From IMG/VR virus record IMGVR_UViG_3300006315_000139, positions 1 to 20,844 of that record: DNA of 20,844 nt; one strand, 5' to 3'. Below the pieces are notes generated by a model. That model saw nothing but the letters and a program-made list of their open reading frames with translations, had not been told where the DNA came from and made no database searches. Made by a program: the position numbers and the translations under genes. The DNA comes from a virus. Below are positions 18,438-20,844 of the stretch, one piece after another (position 1 is the stretch's first letter; each line of letters begins with the position of its first letter).

Positions 18438-19147
18438 TCAGCTATCCCTGCCAACGTAAGTTTACTTTTAACTTTCGTGTTAGGATTCTCTATTTCTACG
18501 TCTTGCTTCAGTTTAGGCATAGTATCAAAGAAATTATTGATTTTTTGATATGTTTTTGCGTCTAAACTCTCTAAAAACTTATGCATTTCGTCTTTACTAT
18601 AATCACTTGCTGAGTGTATTTTATCACCTTCATATACTTGATATACTGTATTTGCTAGCATTTCAAACATCTGCTTGGTTTTCATACCTTCGTTATTTTT
18701 CTGTTCAGCTGGATCAACGGAATTTATAGTAGGATAACTCATAACCAATCCTATTTTCTTCTTCTCATCAATCACAATATTATTAGTATGGTCTTCATCT
18801 ACGTGTACTTCCACTTTAGACAAATCTATTTCAACTTCTGCATAAGATTTCTTATCATCAGGACATAACAATTTAAGTTTTGTTATTTCACCAACTGACT
18901 TCGCTCTTATCTGTAAAAATATATACTCTACGTCAAATATAGGTAGTGTATTGATATCTACAGCACCAAATGTACAAGTATGTACTATTTGTTTTAATGC
19001 TTCGGTCATATCTTTATTATTACCAGACTCTAGTGCCTGTAATAATATCTTTTCTTCTTTAACAAGAAAAGGTCTGAATTTAACCTTTACATCTTTAGAT
19101 GGTAATGTCAATTCATAGGTCGCTGTTTCTAATATAGGCAATGCCAT
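18404..19147 (-). CDS. 26: baseplate hub assembly protein, T4 gp26-like
   Basis: 247-residue protein of the T4 baseplate gp26 family. The N terminus LPILETATYELTLPSKDVKV followed by KFRPFLVKEEKILLQALESG (24-43) is the family signature. After it come TCTFGAVDINTLPIFDVEYI and a four-Lys/Asp-rich middle. The C-terminal region (DKIHSASDYSKDEMHKFLES ... FFDTMPKLKQ) is helical. T4 gp26 takes part in hub assembly. AAAGGAG precedes the ATG; degenerate late-type boxes (GATAAATA/AATAAATA, 19165-19176) lie within the end of the upstream gene. Near its 3' end it contains a -1 frameshift signal that would append the gp51-like domain. Confidence 0.82.
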   Translation of the reverse strand: MALPILETATYELTLPSKDVKVKFRPFLVKEEKILLQALESGNNKDMTEALKQIVHTCTFGAVDINTLPIFDVEYIFLQIRAKSVGEITKLKLLCPDDKKSYAEVEIDLSKVEVHVDEDHTNNIVIDEKKKIGLVMSYPTINSVDPAEQKNNEGMKTKQMFEMLANTVYQVYEGDKIHSASDYSKDEMHKFLESLDAKTYQKINNFFDTMPKLKQDVEIENPNTKVKSKLTLAGIADFFVLPSLTKV

Positions 19148-19163
19148 AATTTACTCCTTTATA

Positions 19164-20132
19164 TTATTTATTTATCTCAAAAGGTGGGAACACCCTGCCT
19201 CCTGTGCCCTTACCAATAGGCATATCTCTTTTAATTTTGTCAATAATTTGTTTACCTGCTCTTTTAATCTCTGGTGGCATTTTACCTAATATGCCTCCAA
19301 ATATTCCATAGTTCTTAGCAGGTTTAATATTAGGCATATCTGGAATATGTTTTCCAAATTCAACACCATTAATTGAGTCTAATGTTATATTCTCCCAAGT
19401 TCTAAAAGCAAATGTTATTGGTATATCCATAGGTATCACATCATCCGTTAATGCTTGGTATTGTATTTCACCAATTGTTTCTGGATATACTTCGTGCAAT
19501 CTAACACCATATGTCATTCTGTAATTATCATCAGGACTTTCTTTATCTGTTTCTCTATATTGTCCTAATTGATAAATCTCCATAGTACCTACATAATCAT
19601 CATAGTAATTTAAATTATGTGTTGCCAGGTTATATATTCTTCTTTGCCAAGTTTCAAAAAATGCTCTTTGTCTTAAAAACTTATCTCCCATAAACGTACA
19701 CTCAATATTTGATCCATAAGCATATGCATAAGGCATTTTTCTACCTGGACCATAAGTTACATAATTTTGTGTTAATACGTCCCTATGGGGTAATTTTGCT
19801 TGAGTACACATCAACTCTACATTATTTTTCATTCCTGATTCATTAAGAAGACTATCTTTATCTACTAATACGACATCTTTGTCTGTTCCAACTTTTCTTT
19901 CAAAAGTATCTCTTGGTGGAAATAATCTAATTAAAAATCTATTTGCTCTAGCAACACCTTCACCTTTATTAATTTCAGTTATAAATCTACCAATAGATGT
20001 TTTTCTATTAACACCTGGTCGTTGTACAGTTATTCTTTTATCGCCTTCAACGTTATCTAAACTTTTATCTCTTGGAAGTCCTACTCGGATATCCATATTA
20101 CCGATACGTTTACCTGCTCTAAATATTGCCAT
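19164..20132 (-). CDS. 54: baseplate tail-tube initiator, T4 gp54-like
   Basis: 322 residues, the same length as T4 gp54 (320). The central domain has the tail-tube fold signature: ARANRFLIRLFPPRDTF (about 61-77), NVELMCTQAKLPHRDVLTQN (about 103-122), GPGRKMPYAYAYGSNIECTF, and FFETWQRRIYN with YYDDYVGTMEIYQLG. The ending MDIPITFAFRTWENI is also typical of tube initiators, followed by a Pro/Gly-rich tail. It primes tube polymerisation on top of gp48. Paralogy with gp48 and the tube protein makes the exact T4 name uncertain, but length and the adjacent gp26 favour gp54. AAGGA seven bases before the ATG lies in the end of the upstream small gene. Confidence 0.78.
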   Translation of the reverse strand: MAIFRAGKRIGNMDIRVGLPRDKSLDNVEGDKRITVQRPGVNRKTSIGRFITEINKGEGVARANRFLIRLFPPRDTFERKVGTDKDVVLVDKDSLLNESGMKNNVELMCTQAKLPHRDVLTQNYVTYGPGRKMPYAYAYGSNIECTFMGDKFLRQRAFFETWQRRIYNLATHNLNYYDDYVGTMEIYQLGQYRETDKESPDDNYRMTYGVRLHEVYPETIGEIQYQALTDDVIPMDIPITFAFRTWENITLDSINGVEFGKHIPDMPNIKPAKNYGIFGGILGKMPPEIKRAGKQIIDKIKRDMPIGKGTGGRVFPPFEINK

Positions 20133-20134
20133 AT

Positions 20135-20269
20135 CTATTTCCTTTTGTGTCTACCCATATAATGCTCGGATGGTTCGTAGTTCCATTTATGTCCGTGGTG
20201 TCCTCTAATGTCGGCATACCACATTCTTAATCTTACTATCATAACTCTCCATAATGTTCTCTTTGCCAT
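20135..20269 (-). CDS. 44-residue basic, His/Trp-rich protein, unknown
   Basis: MAKRTLWRVMIVRLRMWYAD followed by IRGHHGHKWNYEPSEHYMGR and HKRK. It fits exactly between the 184-residue gene (stop six bases upstream) and gp54 (start two bases downstream) and carries the gp54 ribosome binding site in its last codons. The high Arg/Lys/His and Trp/Tyr content is unusual and non-random. A GGAGAG lies about 15 bases before the ATG, so initiation is probably coupled. Family not recognised; a small structural or DNA-binding role is possible. Confidence 0.6.
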   Translation of the reverse strand: MAKRTLWRVMIVRLRMWYADIRGHHGHKWNYEPSEHYMGRHKRK

Positions 20270-20275
20270 TTTTTA

Positions 20276-20830
20276 TCAGATTGCTCTCCTACTATCTGAC
20301 CAGACTTTACTAGCTGGTGCTTTCTTAAATTGTTGTACTGGTAAATATACTGCAATAGCCATTTCATCTGCGTCTACTCTTAAAAAATTTGACCTTACGT
20401 GTCGCCACAAATATTTCTTAATCGTTGGTTTAATCATAGGTATATTTTTAAGTGTAGAATATGTTGCCATTATCTTTGTTGTTCTATCAAATTGCGTATT
20501 ACTAGCATATTTTTGTATGTCTTGTAATAATCTAAATCTCATTATGTATGGTAGGTAATGAAAGTTCAAACCTACAAAACCACCTCTAAATGTATCTACT
20601 GGTAAAACTAATGGAAATGTATCATAGTATGGTAGTTTCTTTTTAGTTTTAGGGTCGTAAAAATACATATTCAAACGTCCTGCGCTAGGTCTTTGATTTA
20701 ATTTACCTTGTCGCATAAGACCAGTAGAAGTTGCCTTACTAGCTATACTATCTACAGCGTTCCTATACCAGGATGCTGATTTTAGTACACCCGCTTGTCT
20801 ATCTTTTAGTGGTCTAAATATATTTGCCAT
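20276..20830 (-). CDS. conserved T4-superfamily virion-type protein, function unknown
   Basis: 184 residues. A basic N terminus (MANIFRPLKDRQAGVLKSAS) leads to WYRNAVDSI and then the strongly patterned segment RLNMYFYDPKTKKKLPYYDT, FPLVLPVDTFRGGFVGLNFH, YLPYIMRFRLLQDI (about 52-104). The C terminus reads RSNFLRVDADEMAIAVYLP, then QQFKKAPASKVWSDSRRAI. I recognise this arrangement as a protein carried next to tail genes in marine T4-like phages, but I cannot assign it to a T4 gene; gp3 (tail completion) and gp2 are similar in general size or place but lack obvious matching motifs. The transcript that leads into gp54 and gp26 passes through it. Confidence 0.65.
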   Translation of the reverse strand: MANIFRPLKDRQAGVLKSASWYRNAVDSIASKATSTGLMRQGKLNQRPSAGRLNMYFYDPKTKKKLPYYDTFPLVLPVDTFRGGFVGLNFHYLPYIMRFRLLQDIQKYASNTQFDRTTKIMATYSTLKNIPMIKPTIKKYLWRHVRSNFLRVDADEMAIAVYLPVQQFKKAPASKVWSDSRRAI

Positions 20831-20844
20831 ACTACTAATTATAA

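Overview
The window is an AT-rich stretch of a T4-like marine myovirus genome. Its long collinear run of T4-type tail and baseplate genes is on the minus strand and, in the direction of transcription, reads gp54, gp26/gp51, a gp29-like tape measure, gp48, gp53, a gp27-like hub, gp5, PAAR tip, gp25 and gp6. gp4 (head completion nuclease) lies on the plus strand. Spacing is tight, with many ATGA/GTGA/TAATG overlaps, and T4-type late promoter boxes (TATAAATA) stand at strand switches and operon heads. The AT-rich codon use and the host-like genes (a general amino acid-binding protein of the AapJ type, bL12, HemB, IscA) suggest an alphaproteobacterial host such as SAR11. That host assignment is inference.

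Layout from right to left, as transcribed. (1) 20830-18237: a conserved structural-type protein, a 44-residue protein, gp54-like tube initiator, and gp26 with a gp51-like ORF in the -1 frame that has no good start and is probably reached by programmed frameshifting. (2) 18228-15556: five consecutive envelope-directed genes, namely a two-TM holin-like protein, an anchored coiled coil, two small Cys proteins sharing a motif, and between those two a full-length amino acid ABC-transporter substrate-binding protein. (3) 15552-13234: tape measure, a TM microprotein and an IscA-type Fe-S carrier. (4) 12752-7842: gp48, gp53, gp27-like, two small proteins and gp5 without a lysozyme domain, driven by a back-to-back late promoter shared with gp4. 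(5) 7682-3776: small accessory genes, then two iron/2-oxoglutarate oxygenase-type proteins on either side of a compact porphobilinogen synthase (HemB). (6) 3359-1: a zinc-ribbon microprotein, a small basic protein, full-length ribosomal protein bL12, a TM microprotein, PAAR, gp25 and gp6, running into the next gene at the window edge.

The main points of interest are the phage HemB, the periplasmic amino acid-binding protein inside a tail operon, the gp26-gp51 frameshift signal, and a repeated regulatory layout. In that layout a late promoter sits inside an inverted repeat that would hide the next start codon in read-through mRNA but not in mRNA begun at the late promoter. It is strongest before gp25 and before the 198-residue oxygenase. 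Several late boxes stand only 7-9 nt from the start codon, which predicts nearly leaderless late mRNAs.

Nine small ORFs under 60 codons were found by reading between or across the larger genes. Most are embedded by start/stop overlaps and several are single-span membrane peptides. I saw no tRNA or rRNA gene, insertion sequence, integrase or CRISPR array. No gene-free stretch exceeds 300 bases; the longest are 3345-3572 and 7666-7841.
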